From positions 1 through 64,000 of the forward strand of contig NZ_JABUFE010000002.1 of assembly GCF_013315265.1 (NCBI RefSeq): 64,000 nucleotides of DNA. Reading direction: 5' to 3'. A program made the position numbers and the translations under genes. The stretch is from Parasulfitobacter algicola. Its GTDB lineage: Bacteria > Pseudomonadota > Alphaproteobacteria > Rhodobacterales > Rhodobacteraceae. This document shows, piece after piece, positions 17,895 to 27,284 of the stretch (position 1 is its first letter; every line of letters starts with the position of its first letter). A model generated the notes under the pieces. That model worked only from the letters and a program-made list of their open reading frames with translations. It was not told the origin of the DNA and made no database searches.

Positions 17895-18406
17895 TGCGGC
17901 GTACGCACCAACTTACTAACGTCGTACCCGTTGAAATCCAGCACCTCAAGCGCCGCGCGCAAACGGTCTGGTGAAATTTCAGGATCTCTGTTCAAAATCC
18001 AACCCGCCCGACCATTTGGTGTGCCGACAACAGCCGTACGATAATCTGCGTCCACCCAAAGCACCCAATAAGGCGCGCTAAAGGGAATACCGTTGAAAGA
18101 TACGTCCAACCGTCCGGGCGATACGACTTGCGCTTGACCCTGAATTGAACGGACCTGACCATCCAGTGTATCTTGTCGGCATGTATTTTTAACAGAAAGT
18201 GTCCCATCGGGCTGAACTTTATATTCAGCCGTTACACCGACACAGCCCTTTTGAAACGGCACAGGAAAGCGCGCAATTTCATACCATAACCCGGCATAGA
18301 GATCGGCATCAAACCGCGTGGTTGACGCGATTGGGACATTTTCATCACGATATGTCGGAGCCACCGCGCAACCCGCCAACAGCGCAAATAGAACAAGCCA
18401 GCGCAT
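17891..18406 (-). CDS. Lipocalin-family outer-membrane lipoprotein (Blc-like)
   Basis: A 171-residue protein with a short signal and lipobox (LFALLAGCA), Cys13 lipidated. The lipocalin signature GLWYEIARF follows at about 40, and the YKVQPDGTLSVKNTC strand pair and the WVLWVDADYRTAVVGTP region match bacterial Blc-type lipocalins. These bind lysophospholipids or fatty acids at the outer membrane. Two cysteines (near 56 and 79) may form the usual disulfide. The ATG touches the aldo/keto reductase stop codon, so the genes form one unit with the dehydrogenase-like gene behind. Confidence 0.9.
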   Translation of the reverse strand: MRWLVLFALLAGCAVAPTYRDENVPIASTTRFDADLYAGLWYEIARFPVPFQKGCVGVTAEYKVQPDGTLSVKNTCRQDTLDGQVRSIQGQAQVVSPGRLDVSFNGIPFSAPYWVLWVDADYRTAVVGTPNGRAGWILNRDPEISPDRLRAALEVLDFNGYDVSKLVRTPQ

Positions 18407-19449
18407 CAGTATGGCATCGGGTGAAGTTTATGAGCTGCTGTAATCTCGGATAGGATTTCATCACTTAGCGTCACATCAACAGACCCAAGCGCACGGTTCA
18501 AATGATCCATTGTCGTCGCACCAAAGATGGCCGATGCCATGAATGGGCGCGTTCGACACCAGGCCAAAGCCATATGCACAGGATCCAGCCCGTGCCGTTC
18601 AGCAATCTGCAAATAAGCATCAACCGCAGGAAAAGCACGATCTGTCCGACGCCCACCCAAATCGCCATTCAAATCCATTCTGCTGTTCTTTGGGACAACA
18701 CCGTTTTGATATTTTCCGGTCAAAAGACCCGCCGCAAGAGGTGAAAAGGCCAAAAGCCCCACATCTTCATTCACGCTTAATTCAGCCAGATCAGTATCAT
18801 AAAGCCTGCACATTAACGAATATTCATTCTGAATTGACGCCACCCGCGGCAGGCTTTTTTCTTCGCTGATGCGCAACCATTGTGCTGTGCCCCAGGCACT
18901 TTCGTTCGACAGGCCAAAGTGACGAATATTCCCCTTGTCGACCTGCTTTTGCAGCGCCTCAAGCGCCTCTTCCATGTGTGCCATCGTGTCGGCCCGGTCT
19001 TGCCCGGACGGATCAAATGTCCAGTTCTGCCGGAACATATAAGACCCGCGGTTTGGCCAGTGGAATTGATACAGATCGATGTAATCTGTCTTTAGTCTTT
19101 TCAGGTTGCCTTCGATTGTCACAGGGATACTTTTCGCTGAAATCCCAGCACCATCACGTACATGGGCAAAACCAGACCCTGAATGTTTTGTTGCCAGAAT
19201 AATATCCGACCGCCGACCAGTTTTGGCGAACCACTCACCAATAATCTCTTCTGTGCGGCCAACAGTTTCAGCTGTAATCGGATTGACCGGATACATTTCA
19301 GCCGTATCAATGAAATTGATCCCTGCATCCAGCGAACGGTCGATCTGTGCGTGGCCTTCTTCAAGCGTATTCTGCGACCCCCAGGTCATCGATCCCAGGC
19401 ACAGCTCGCTGACTATGATGCCGGTGCGCCCCAATTCTTTCATCTGCAT
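18406..19449 (-). CDS. Aldo/keto reductase (Tas-like)
   Basis: About 347 residues from ATG 19449 (MQMKELGRTGIIVSELCLGS), with AGAGGGG upstream; a frame open to 19509 adds no conserved sequence. The TIM-barrel NADPH reductase features include NFIDTAEMYPVN with the catalytic Asp and Tyr, ATKHSGSG with the catalytic Lys, DYIDLYQFHWPNRG with the active-site His, and GLLTGKYQNG in the later part. The length and the long loop after the second strand fit the Tas/YeaE-like group. The natural substrate is unknown. First gene of the leftward unit with lipocalin. Confidence 0.92.
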   Translation of the reverse strand: MQMKELGRTGIIVSELCLGSMTWGSQNTLEEGHAQIDRSLDAGINFIDTAEMYPVNPITAETVGRTEEIIGEWFAKTGRRSDIILATKHSGSGFAHVRDGAGISAKSIPVTIEGNLKRLKTDYIDLYQFHWPNRGSYMFRQNWTFDPSGQDRADTMAHMEEALEALQKQVDKGNIRHFGLSNESAWGTAQWLRISEEKSLPRVASIQNEYSLMCRLYDTDLAELSVNEDVGLLAFSPLAAGLLTGKYQNGVVPKNSRMDLNGDLGGRRTDRAFPAVDAYLQIAERHGLDPVHMALAWCRTRPFMASAIFGATTMDHLNRALGSVDVTLSDEILSEITAAHKLHPMPY

Positions 19450-19568
19450 GTAAACGGCCCCTCTGTTATGTGTTATTCGGGACTTTAGCGGATCACCCCG
19501 GGACAACAACCCGATTAAAAAGACATGAGTCAGAAAACTATTTGAATGACAAAAGGTACATACGGATT

Positions 19569-20129
19569 ATGCGACTTATACTCTTTCTTTTTTGTGTGCT
19601 TGCAGGTCCGGCATTGGCCGATCCGCAAGCCTACAGGCTGGATGCACAACGATCGAGCGTGGGCTTTACCTATGCTTTTCAGGGGCAGCCCACGCAAGGG
19701 ACCATGCCGGTGCGGTCTGCCGATATCACCCTTGATCTAAGGGATGTATCGCGCAGTCAGGTTACGGTTGCGCTGGACCCAAGCCGGGCACGAGCGGGGT
19801 TTGTCTTTGCCACGCAGACGATGAAGGGGCCCAGTATTCTGGACACCGCGCGGTTTCCGACGATTACCTTCCGGTCAACGCGTGTGACGGGTACGGTGAA
19901 CGATGCGCGTCTGACGGGTGATATCACGATCCGTGGTGTGACACGGCCTATTACGCTGACAGCCGGGCTGTTTCAGGAACAGGGCGTTGATCCAGCGCAG
20001 CGGGACAAGCTGCTGATTGTGATGAAGGGGTCGGTGAACCGCAATGATTTCGGCGCGGGTGGCTGGCCCGATTATGTGGATGAACGGATTGATCTGAACA
20101 TTCGCGCCTGGATTGACCGGGTGCAGTAG
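19569..20129 (+). CDS. YceI-family periplasmic protein
   Basis: A 186-residue protein from ATG 19569 with a signal peptide (MRLILFLFCVLAGPALA). The mature part has the YceI lipocalin-like beta-barrel pattern: AYRLDAQRSSVGFTYAF, SADITLDLRDVSRSQ, FPTITFRSTRVTGT, LTGDITIRGVTRPITL and the C-terminal FGAGGWPDYVDERIDLNI. YceI proteins bind isoprenoid-type lipids in the periplasm. The frame extends upstream to 19470 but overlaps the divergent gene and has no signal. A dispersed hairpin element follows its stop. Confidence 0.92.
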   Translation: MRLILFLFCVLAGPALADPQAYRLDAQRSSVGFTYAFQGQPTQGTMPVRSADITLDLRDVSRSQVTVALDPSRARAGFVFATQTMKGPSILDTARFPTITFRSTRVTGTVNDARLTGDITIRGVTRPITLTAGLFQEQGVDPAQRDKLLIVMKGSVNRNDFGAGGWPDYVDERIDLNIRAWIDRVQ

Positions 20130-20141
20130 GCCGGTTTCGGA

Positions 20142-20193
20142 CTGGGGGCTGCCTGCCCCCAGACCCCCGGGAGTATTTTTTGAACAATGAAAG
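20142..20193 (+). repeat. Dispersed intergenic hairpin element, copy 1
   Basis: An 8-bp perfect stem CTGGGGGC/GCCCCCAG (20142-20149 and 20155-20162) is followed by ACCCCCGGGAGTATTTTTTG and AACAATGAAAGG. The arrangement GC-rich hairpin, then GGGAxTATTT, then GxACxAxxAA recurs on the other strand at 55621-55679. It lies between yceI and metG. It may terminate yceI transcription through the T run at 20174-20180, but the stem and T run are separated by about 12 bases. Confidence 0.6.
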
Positions 20194-20263
20194 GGCGTGG
20201 CGCTTGCATCGGGTCGTGCGGGGGCGTTAAACGGATCGGACCACAGCAACAAAGGCGTGTTCC

Positions 20264-22066
20264 ATGGCCCGGCATCTAATTACCTCTGCCATTCCCTATA
20301 TCAACGGCATCAAGCATCTGGGCAATCTGATCGGGTCCCAACTGCCTGCCGATCTGTTCGCCCGCTATCAGCGTGCGCGCGGGCATGAGGTGATGTTTCT
20401 GTGTGCCACCGATGAACATGGTACGCCGGCTGAACTGGCGGCGGCCAAGGCGGGCAAGCCGGTCGATGAATATTGCCGTGAGATGCACGCCATTCAGTTG
20501 GAGTTGTCGAACGGCTTTCGGCTGTCTTTTGATCATTTCGGCCGATCCTCAAGCCCGCAGAACCACCGGCTGACACAGTATTTTGCTGGGCGTCTGGCCG
20601 AGGCCGGGTTGATTGAAGAGGTCAGTGAAAAGCAGGTTTATTCGAACGCTGACGGGCGGTTCCTGCCCGACCGCTATATCGAAGGCACCTGCCCCAACTG
20701 CGGCTATGACAAGGCGCGGGGGGATCAGTGCGAAAACTGCACAATTCAGCTGAACCCCACCGACCTGATCAACCCGCGCAGTGCGATTTCGGGATCAAGT
20801 GATCTTGAGGTACGTGAGACAAAGCATCTTCACCTGCGTCAATCCGCGATGAAGGATAAGCTGGATCAGTGGATTGATGAAAAGATCAACCAATCCACAT
20901 TTTCAAAGCTGCACGAAGGCAGTGATTCAGATGAGAGCAGAAAGCTACTCACAGATCCTAGGACTATGCCTTGGCCCGTGCTGACGACCTCGATTGCCAA
21001 GAAGTGGCTGCACGATGGTGACGGTCTGCAGGATCGCGGCATCACCCGCGATCTGGACTGGGGCATCCCAGTGAAAAAGGGCGATCAGGACTGGCCGGGG
21101 ATGGAGGACAAGGTCTTCTACGTCTGGTTCGACGCGCCCATTGAATACATCGCCTGCGGTGGCGAATGGGCCGAGGCGCATGGCAAGACGGATGCCGACT
21201 GGGAACGCTGGTGGCGCACCGATAAAGGCGCCGATGACGTGCGCTATACGCAGTTCATGGGCAAGGACAACGTGCCCTTCCACACGCTGTCGTTCCCGGC
21301 GACGATCATGGGGTCGGGCGAACCGTGGAAGCTGGTCGATTATATCAAATCGTTCAACTATCTGAACTATGACGGCGGCCAGTTCAGCACGTCGCAGGGG
21401 CGTGGTGTGTTCATGGATCAGGCGCTGGCGATCCTGCCTGCCGATTACTGGCGCTGGTGGCTGCTAAGCCATGCGCCCGAAAATTCAGACAGCGAGTTCA
21501 CCTGGGAAAATTTCCAAGCCTCGGTCAACAAAGACCTGGCCGATGTGCTGGGCAATTTTGTCAGCCGCGTGACCAAGTTCTGCCGGTCTAAGTTTGGCGA
21601 GGAAGTGCCCGCGGGGGGTGACTATGGGCCGCAGGAACAGGCGCTGATCGACGATCTGACCCGCCGCATCCGCGCGTATCAGGCGCATATGGACGCGATT
21701 GAGATCCGCAAAGCCGCAGGCGAGTTGCGCGCGATCTGGGTGGCCGGGAATGAATACCTGCAATCGGCCGAGCCTTGGGCCAAATTCAAGACCGACCCAG
21801 ATGCCGCCGCTGCCGTCGTACGCCTGTCGCTGAACCTGATCCGGCTTTATGCGGTGCTGTCGCAACCGTTCATTCCCGATGCCGCTGCCACGCTGATGAC
21901 GGCGATGAACACCGACGACAACAGCTGGCCCGATGATGTCGAACAGGCGCTATCGGCTTTGCCCGCGGGTCATGGCTTTGCCGTTCCAGACGTGCTGTTT
22001 CGCAAGATCACGGATGAGGAACGCGAAGACTGGCAAACCCGATTTTCAGGCACGCGCGACGGATGA
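20264..22066 (+). CDS. metG: Methionyl-tRNA synthetase with an unusual internal insertion
   Basis: A 600-residue class I synthetase charging tRNA-Met. The HIGH-equivalent is HLGN at 18-21; a zinc knuckle has CPNC (143-146) and CENC (156-159); DWGIPV follows the connective region; the KMSKS-equivalent reads QFSTSQG at 373-379, with both lysines replaced, which I believe is usual in this Rhodobacterales branch. Between Lys207 and Trp237 lies about 28 extra residues ([20 protein letters not shown] and a further nine) that I do not expect from relatives, which read about KTDW here. Downstream genes overlap it, forming a three-gene unit. Confidence 0.97.
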   Translation: MARHLITSAIPYINGIKHLGNLIGSQLPADLFARYQRARGHEVMFLCATDEHGTPAELAAAKAGKPVDEYCREMHAIQLELSNGFRLSFDHFGRSSSPQNHRLTQYFAGRLAEAGLIEEVSEKQVYSNADGRFLPDRYIEGTCPNCGYDKARGDQCENCTIQLNPTDLINPRSAISGSSDLEVRETKHLHLRQSAMKDKLDQWIDEKINQSTFSKLHEGSDSDESRKLLTDPRTMPWPVLTTSIAKKWLHDGDGLQDRGITRDLDWGIPVKKGDQDWPGMEDKVFYVWFDAPIEYIACGGEWAEAHGKTDADWERWWRTDKGADDVRYTQFMGKDNVPFHTLSFPATIMGSGEPWKLVDYIKSFNYLNYDGGQFSTSQGRGVFMDQALAILPADYWRWWLLSHAPENSDSEFTWENFQASVNKDLADVLGNFVSRVTKFCRSKFGEEVPAGGDYGPQEQALIDDLTRRIRAYQAHMDAIEIRKAAGELRAIWVAGNEYLQSAEPWAKFKTDPDAAAAVVRLSLNLIRLYAVLSQPFIPDAAATLMTAMNTDDNSWPDDVEQALSALPAGHGFAVPDVLFRKITDEEREDWQTRFSGTRDG

Positions 22067-22581
22067 AGGCCATTCTGTTTCCATCGGCTGAGACACTGAC
22101 CAAGTGGTTGGCCAGCCGAACCGATGCGGACGAGCATGTCGTTGCTTTGCCCGAAGCCGAGGAATATTCAGCCAGTCTTGAAATCGAACATGCCATCATC
22201 GCCCATGGCTGGTGGCGCATTGGTCCTGCGATTTCCAGACGTGGTAACAGTGTTGCGGTGATCCGTCCTATGGAAAAGGGCAAGGTGCTAAGTGACCACA
22301 TGACGGCGGCGGCAATTGGGGCCAGGGTGCGCGGCTGGATGATGCCCGCAGGAAACGCCCTCATCAAGGCTGACCCAATGGCCCAGGATGTAAAAGACAT
22401 CCCCGAAGATTTGCGCAGTATTCTTGAGGATCACGATGTTTCGGATGTGTGGGAAATGGTGCCCGTCAGCATGCAGAACATCATGCTTGCAAGTCTGGCG
22501 CTGGCACCGCCGGATGAACGTCAGGGGGCCATGATATCGATCGCAGATAACCTTGTGAAAATCAGGCAACGATATCAGTGA
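22063..22581 (+). CDS. Conserved hypothetical protein, possible YdeI-type C-terminal domain
   Basis: A 172-residue soluble protein whose ATG overlaps the metG stop (ATGA). The N-terminal half ([20 protein letters not shown], then [12 protein letters not shown]) is not recognised. The C-terminal half, [20 protein letters not shown] and [16 protein letters not shown], faintly resembles the YdeI/OmpD-associated domain, in which a helix with PxDLxxxL precedes a basic helix; the resemblance is weak. The function is unknown. Its stop overlaps the next gene's start. Confidence 0.65.
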   Translation: MKAILFPSAETLTKWLASRTDADEHVVALPEAEEYSASLEIEHAIIAHGWWRIGPAISRRGNSVAVIRPMEKGKVLSDHMTAAAIGARVRGWMMPAGNALIKADPMAQDVKDIPEDLRSILEDHDVSDVWEMVPVSMQNIMLASLALAPPDERQGAMISIADNLVKIRQRYQ

Positions 22582-23057
22582 TGTGGCGGGTTTTCTTTCT
22601 GGTACCTTTCTTGGTGGCTGCCTGTGTGAGGGATGAAACCATATCTGCATATGCTGAAAAGAACGCGATATATGAACTAATCGAGATCAATAATATGGTT
22701 GTTTCAAGTCTTGCGACGATCCAGTTTCCGAGCAAAGGCAAAGTTACAGGTCAAGGCCCGTGCAATCGTTTCAACGCCAAGCAATCAGCGCCATATCCGT
22801 GGATCAATTTGAGCTTGATCGAAAGTACCGAACTGGCCTGTCCAAAACTTACCGATGAACGCCAATACTTTGAATCCCTGGGCAAAATGACATTGGCCGA
22901 GGTGTCAGGGGATGTACTGATTCTGTCGAATGACGAAGGGGATCAAATGGTGTTTCAGACGCGTAGGCAACGCGTGAGAACATCCAGAAATCTGGCGCGA
23001 ACAGGCGGTAAGGGGCGGTTACCCAAAGCAGGTGCCAAAGCGTTTTCCAGAAAATAA
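22578..23057 (+). CDS. META/HslJ-like lipoprotein with an extended C terminus
   Basis: A 159-residue protein with a lipoprotein signal ([16 protein letters not shown]). The central part resembles META domains (HslJ family): [30 protein letters not shown] and [14 protein letters not shown] with the paired cysteines. The last 32 or so residues are strongly basic ([18 protein letters not shown]) and lie entirely over the 3' end of recO on the other strand, a 103-base overlap. META proteins normally end soon after MVFQ, so this tail suggests loss of the original stop, perhaps by a frameshift. The start overlaps the previous gene. Confidence 0.65.
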   Translation: MMWRVFFLVPFLVAACVRDETISAYAEKNAIYELIEINNMVVSSLATIQFPSKGKVTGQGPCNRFNAKQSAPYPWINLSLIESTELACPKLTDERQYFESLGKMTLAEVSGDVLILSNDEGDQMVFQTRRQRVRTSRNLARTGGKGRLPKAGAKAFSRK

Positions 23058-23689
23058 CCAGTCGTGCGTAATGCCAACACGATCTCTGCATCATCTGATG
23101 TGCCACTACCCAGCATGACAGGCGGTAAAGGCAGCAGCTTATCGGCCCAATCCCCTGCGCCTTGCTTTGTAACTGCCCGCCCGCTTTTAGGCGAGACATA
23201 TGCGAGCCCATCGACCGCGCCCGTCACAGCACAAGTGGACAGATCAAGGCCAAAGCCCAATTCCTCAAGCAGGGCCATTTCCCATTGCAAATAGGCCAAT
23301 GGCCACAGCGTGTTTTGCCCCAATAAATCCAACAATGCAGTTGTACGGGCATAAAGCGGCGGGTGGGGCTCGCGTTCAGCCAGCGCAAAACATAACAACC
23401 CGCAGACCGTATTCAGGCCAGCCAAAGCCATTGCATCGCCCATGACCAAAGCCGCACGACTGCGCAGTGGTTCAACCGCAAAAGTCCCGATATGTTCATC
23501 TAACCGCGCTTTCCAGACAACATCCAACTGCGCGCCCGGCTGCAGAACAGGTGCGATTTTGCGGCTGCTTGCCCCACGCACGACCCCAGCATGAAGACCG
23601 TTTTGTTCAGTAAAAATCTCGATAATTGCAGCGGTTTCCCCGTGTTTGCGCACGGATAACAACACACCTTGGTCGCGCCATTCGATCAT
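22955..23689 (-). CDS. recO: DNA repair protein RecO
   Basis: A 244-residue RecO. The N-terminal OB fold begins [20 protein letters not shown] and continues with [19 protein letters not shown] helical domain follows, with the alphaproteobacterial [14 protein letters not shown]-type region ([20 protein letters not shown]). It mediates loading of RecA at single-strand gaps with RecR. In related genomes recO closes the era operon; here a small inverted gene and about 350 bases separate it from DUF1491. The 3' end overlaps the convergent lipoprotein gene. Confidence 0.93.
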   Translation of the reverse strand: MIEWRDQGVLLSVRKHGETAAIIEIFTEQNGLHAGVVRGASSRKIAPVLQPGAQLDVVWKARLDEHIGTFAVEPLRSRAALVMGDAMALAGLNTVCGLLCFALAEREPHPPLYARTTALLDLLGQNTLWPLAYLQWEMALLEELGFGLDLSTCAVTGAVDGLAYVSPKSGRAVTKQGAGDWADKLLPLPPVMLGSGTSDDAEIVLALRTTGYFLENALAPALGNRPLPPVRARFLDVLTRCLRV

Positions 23690-23789
23690 TCATAAATGCC
23701 CAATTTAATCTGGTCATGCTTACCATAAAACTTGCATTTTTGTTCATGAATGATCATCAAGACATTCAATAATAAGGACAAAACAGAAT

Positions 23790-24029
23790 ATGCAGAAAAT
23801 AGCACTTGCGATTCAACCCGTTGTGAAAATTGCCGCCTATGTTGGTATATTTATAGGTATATGTGGAATGGGTCTTGGCCTTGCGGTTATATTCGGTATA
23901 GCGCCGCCCCCGCCTGATGATATTACAGGCTTTCATATAATCGTTGGCAGTGCGGCATTTATTGCAGTCATGATACTACAGCTTTTTATTTTCAAATATC
24001 TGATCAACCAGGTAAAAAACAATACCTGA
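23790..24029 (+). CDS. Small two-helix membrane protein, unknown function
   Basis: A 79-residue protein (MQKIALAIQPVVKIAAYVGI...) with two hydrophobic helices (about 10-37 and 47-71) joined by a proline-rich turn IAPPPPDD. AAGGA lies 12 bases before the ATG. Its bases are distinctly AT-richer than those of recO and DUF1491 on either side, and it faces the other way, so it looks like a late insertion into a conserved operon. No family recognised. Confidence 0.55.
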   Translation: MQKIALAIQPVVKIAAYVGIFIGICGMGLGLAVIFGIAPPPPDDITGFHIIVGSAAFIAVMILQLFIFKYLINQVKNNT

Positions 24030-24040
24030 AAAATTGATTA

Positions 24041-24370
24041 CTACTCTAATCCCGGTTCATCCAGCATGTGCCGCCCGGCGCGGTCTTCAACTTCGATCAC
24101 CCACAGATCAGGGTCAAACCCGCGCTGCTTCTGGATACTGGCGTCCACATCCGTCTCGGACCCTTCGACCAGCACACCCCACGTTCGATCCCCTGTCATC
24201 AGATCAAAGGACCGCTGATAGACCACGGCTTGTCCGTCAAGCGTGTTCAGCTTCACAAAAACGGCCCCTGCTGTTGCATCCCCTTTGGCTGTGACAAACG
24301 CCGGAATATCCGCCAAACGCAATCGCGTCAGATAAGCATACACCCAAAAATCAGCGGTCAGTCGCGTCAT
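24041..24370 (-). CDS. DUF1491 family protein
   Basis: A 109-residue protein with the DUF1491 pattern: LTADFWVYAYLTRLRLADIP, GDATAGAVFVKLN and a C-terminal DPDLWVIEVEDRAGRH. The function is unknown; it is confined to alphaproteobacteria and usually follows era, as here. Its start overlaps the era stop by 4 bases (ATGA), which points to coupled translation. Confidence 0.9.
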   Translation of the reverse strand: MTRLTADFWVYAYLTRLRLADIPAFVTAKGDATAGAVFVKLNTLDGQAVVYQRSFDLMTGDRTWGVLVEGSETDVDASIQKQRGFDPDLWVIEVEDRAGRHMLDEPGLE

Positions 24371-25272
24371 GCGTTCCCGTCACGAAAATCAAGGCCCATT
24401 TCGGAGTAGCGTTCCTTGTCCTCAAGCCAGTTCGGGCGGACTTTAATCTGCGTGAACAGATGCACTTTGCGGTCCAGAAACTCTTCCAACTCTTCGCGTG
24501 CGGCTTTGCCCACAGCCTTGATCGTTTCACCTTTGTTGCCAAGCACGATACCTTTGTGGCCGTCACGCATTACATAAATCAGTTGATCAATCCGGACCGA
24601 GCCATCCTTGCGATCGTCCCATTTTTCCGTCTCGACCGTCAGTTGATAAGGCAGTTCCTGATGCAATCGCAGTGTGAGCTTTTCGCGCGTAATTTCTGCC
24701 GCGATCATGCGCAGTGGCAGATCAGCAATCTGATCTTCGGGATAAAGAAATGGACCTTCTGGCAATTGATCGGCCAACCATGCCTTAAGGTCATTGGCGC
24801 CGTGTCCCTTTTCAGCAGAAATCATAAAGGTTTCGGCAAAGTTAAACCGATCATTCAGATCTTTTGACAGGCCCAGCAAAACCTCAGACTGCACACGGTC
24901 GATTTTATTGATCGCCAACGCAATCGTCTGACCTTCGGCCCGCTCTTGCAGGCTGTTCAGAATAGCTTCGACACCATCCGTGATGCCCCGGTGCGCTTCG
25001 ACCATCAGTACAACAATATCGGCATCGGCAGCCCCACCCCACGCAGCAGCCACCATAGCGCGGTCCAGCCTGCGGCGTGGGCGAAACAAGCCGGGTGTAT
25101 CCACAAAAACAATCTGTGCATCGCCGTGCATCGCTACACCACGAATACGTGCGCGGGTGGTTTGCACCTTGTGTGTCACGATGGAAACCTTGGCACCCAC
25201 CATCCGATTCAGCAGGGTCGATTTTCCCGCATTCGGTTCCCCGATCAACGCCACAAAGCCTGCACGTGTCAT
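24367..25272 (-). CDS. era: GTPase Era
   Basis: A 301-residue GTPase needed for 16S rRNA maturation and 30S assembly. G motifs: G1 GEPNAGKST (11-19), G2 around [10 protein letters not shown]3 DTPG (58-61), G4 NKID (about 123-126) and G5 SAEKG (about 153). The C-terminal KH domain has [19 protein letters not shown] and ends in a LEVRVRPNW-type [10 protein letters not shown]. It overlaps rnc and DUF1491 by 4 bases each. Confidence 0.97.
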   Translation of the reverse strand: MTRAGFVALIGEPNAGKSTLLNRMVGAKVSIVTHKVQTTRARIRGVAMHGDAQIVFVDTPGLFRPRRRLDRAMVAAAWGGAADADIVVLMVEAHRGITDGVEAILNSLQERAEGQTIALAINKIDRVQSEVLLGLSKDLNDRFNFAETFMISAEKGHGANDLKAWLADQLPEGPFLYPEDQIADLPLRMIAAEITREKLTLRLHQELPYQLTVETEKWDDRKDGSVRIDQLIYVMRDGHKGIVLGNKGETIKAVGKAAREELEEFLDRKVHLFTQIKVRPNWLEDKERYSEMGLDFRDGNA

Positions 25273-25952
25273 TCTGATTGTACCTTTTCCAGCAGGGCTT
25301 TCGCAGCAGCCTGTTCTGCGTGTCGTTTCGAACCGGCTGTTGCGATCGCCGTCTGACCAGAGCTTAGCTGTACTTCAATCGTAAAAATAGGGGCATGGTC
25401 TGGGCCTTTGCGGCTTAATTCAACATACGCAGGCGGTGTCTGCCCCCTGGCCTGGGCCCATTCCTGAAGCGACGTTTTTGCATCACGCGCGTCCGCTTCG
25501 ACACGGTTAATCCGGTCACCCCAAAGACGCAGTACCAGTGCCTTGGCGGCATCAAAGCCTGCATCACGGTAAACGGCTGCAATCACTGCCTCCATCGCGT
25601 CGGCCAACAAAGCCTCTTTCCGGCGCCCGCCTGATATCATCTCAGACCGACCCAGTTTAAGCACATCACCAAGATTTATCTGCCTGGCAACATCGGCACA
25701 GGTTTCCTTGCGAACAAGCGCATTGAAACGAGGTGCCAGTTGACCTTCGCTGGCGTTTCTGTCCGCTTCCAATAATGCCTCGGCCATAACCAGCCCCAGC
25801 ACACGGTCACCTAAAAATTCCAGCCGTTCGTTATCATCACGCGTCGGCGATGAGATGGACGCATGCGTCACCGCACGGATCAGGATTTCGGGTCGCTTGA
25901 AATCATGTCCGATCAATGCCGCAAAGGCCTGAAGATCTGCTGCCAGCTTCAA
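25269..25952 (-). CDS. rnc: Ribonuclease III
   Basis: About 227 residues processing rRNA and other double-stranded RNA. The catalytic signature [18 protein letters not shown] is near residue 40, with a later acidic [16 protein letters not shown]. The C-terminal double-stranded RNA-binding domain has [17 protein letters not shown] and a closing [17 protein letters not shown] take the TTG at 25952 as start: AAGAGG lies 5 bases before it, the lepB stop overlaps it as TTGA, and related proteins begin with the same KLAADLQAF. An ATG at 25985 would add 11 residues inside lepB. Confidence 0.95.
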   Translation of the reverse strand: MKLAADLQAFAALIGHDFKRPEILIRAVTHASISSPTRDDNERLEFLGDRVLGLVMAEALLEADRNASEGQLAPRFNALVRKETCADVARQINLGDVLKLGRSEMISGGRRKEALLADAMEAVIAAVYRDAGFDAAKALVLRLWGDRINRVEADARDAKTSLQEWAQARGQTPPAYVELSRKGPDHAPIFTIEVQLSSGQTAIATAGSKRHAEQAAAKALLEKVQSE

Positions 25953-26818
25953 TCGAGCCTCTTGAAGAAACGATCTGATCGCCATGTCCAGAAAAACAGA
26001 ATTGAGGCGCCTTCGGCCGAGAAAATCACACGGTCTGCGCGGCCAACCAGAAATTCTTCGGATACAAAACCAACACCGGGTTGGGGAAAGCTGTTTTGCG
26101 CAACGCGGCTATCGACCGAGTTATCGCGATTATCACCCATAAAGAAATAATGACCCTGTGGTACGATATATACCGGAGTGTTATCTTGTATTTTTGGACC
26201 AATATTCAGAATGCTGTGGCTAACCCCATTGGGCAACACTTCTGTAAAGCGCTCTTTTTCACAAATAGCCCCTTGGCCGGGGTTTCCATTTGAACAAGAC
26301 GGTGTGTTTCGCGGATCCCTAGGGAAGGTAAAATCACCTGTTCTGACGCCGCGCATAACCATCTGTATTGTACGTGGGATCACCATCGTGGTGCCCTGAA
26401 GCTCATAGGTTTCTTCGAAATCCTCGACCTGAGTGGTGGGGACAGGTTGACCATTCAAATGCAAAAAACCTTGCACCATCTGGACCCTGTCGCCGGGCAG
26501 ACCGACCAGACGTTTAATATAATCCTGATTGGTTACCGGGTGACGAAAAACCACAATATCGCCACGTTCAGGTTCACTGCCAAACAACCGACCGCTGATG
26601 GGGCATGCAGCAAAGGGGCACGAATATTTCGAATAACCATAGGCCATTTTATTGACGAATAAAAAATCGCCAATCAGCAGCGTATCTTTCATGGATCCAG
26701 ACGGAATCCAGAACGGCTGAAAAAAGAAAGACCGGAAAATCCCGGCGATCAGTAACGCATAAAAAACGGTCTTGAGCGTCTCATTGAACCCGTCTTTTTT
26801 AGCAGCCTTGTCGGCCAT
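25949..26818 (-). CDS. lepB: Signal peptidase I
   Basis: A 289-residue inner-membrane protease removing signal peptides. A membrane anchor (about 15-35) is followed by WIPSGSM with the catalytic Ser42, a [11 protein letters not shown] box with the catalytic Lys102, and the [11 protein letters not shown] box near 225. A longer middle region with two short cysteine-containing loops ([18 protein letters not shown]) fits the alphaproteobacterial form. Its stop overlaps the proposed rnc start, and it lies 52 bases behind acpS. Confidence 0.96.
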   Translation of the reverse strand: MADKAAKKDGFNETLKTVFYALLIAGIFRSFFFQPFWIPSGSMKDTLLIGDFLFVNKMAYGYSKYSCPFAACPISGRLFGSEPERGDIVVFRHPVTNQDYIKRLVGLPGDRVQMVQGFLHLNGQPVPTTQVEDFEETYELQGTTMVIPRTIQMVMRGVRTGDFTFPRDPRNTPSCSNGNPGQGAICEKERFTEVLPNGVSHSILNIGPKIQDNTPVYIVPQGHYFFMGDNRDNSVDSRVAQNSFPQPGVGFVSEEFLVGRADRVIFSAEGASILFFWTWRSDRFFKRLD

Positions 26819-26870
26819 AATGTAAACTCCTGCAAAACTTGGTGTTACATGCGCAGCCTGCGCGGGGGTG

Positions 26871-27284
26871 TCAAGCGGGCGAAGACGATATTGGCCGCGC
26901 TTCGATCACGACAAAGGCTTGGGCCCAAGGATGATCATCGGTCAATGTGACGTGGATAATCGCCTCATGACCCGGTGGCGTCATGTCTGCAAGGCGTTCA
27001 GCCGCCCATCCAGTAACAGCCATAACAGGCTGACCCGTTTTCAAATTGCTAACAGCCATATCTTTCCAGGAAATACCCATACGCAGGCCTGTACCCAGCG
27101 CCTTTGAACAAGCTTCCTTGGCGGCCCACCGCTTGGCATAAGTGCCAGCGGTATCCTTACGACGTTCTGCCTTGCGTTGTTCAATATCGGTAAAAACACG
27201 GTCACGGAACCGATCTCCGAACCGATCCAGCGTTCCTTGGATCCGCTCGATATTTGCCAGATCAGTTCCGATGCCAAGTATCAA
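26871..27284 (-). CDS. acpS: Holo-[acyl-carrier-protein] synthase
   Basis: A 137-residue phosphopantetheinyl transferase that activates ACP with coenzyme A. The N-terminal [15 protein letters not shown] carries the magnesium-binding Asp8, and the second motif [15 protein letters not shown] carries the catalytic Glu. AcpS forms trimers in the cytoplasm. The ATG overlaps the stop of the preceding membrane-protein gene (ATGA). Confidence 0.96.
   Translation of the reverse strand: MILGIGTDLANIERIQGTLDRFGDRFRDRVFTDIEQRKAERRKDTAGTYAKRWAAKEACSKALGTGLRMGISWKDMAVSNLKTGQPVMAVTGWAAERLADMTPPGHEAIIHVTLTDDHPWAQAFVVIEARPISSSPA

Noticed and set aside
20885-20971. Intein or group II intron in metG
   Set aside because: Far too short and no splicing motifs (no Cys/Ser start, no HN end, no reverse transcriptase); it must be read as part of the protein.
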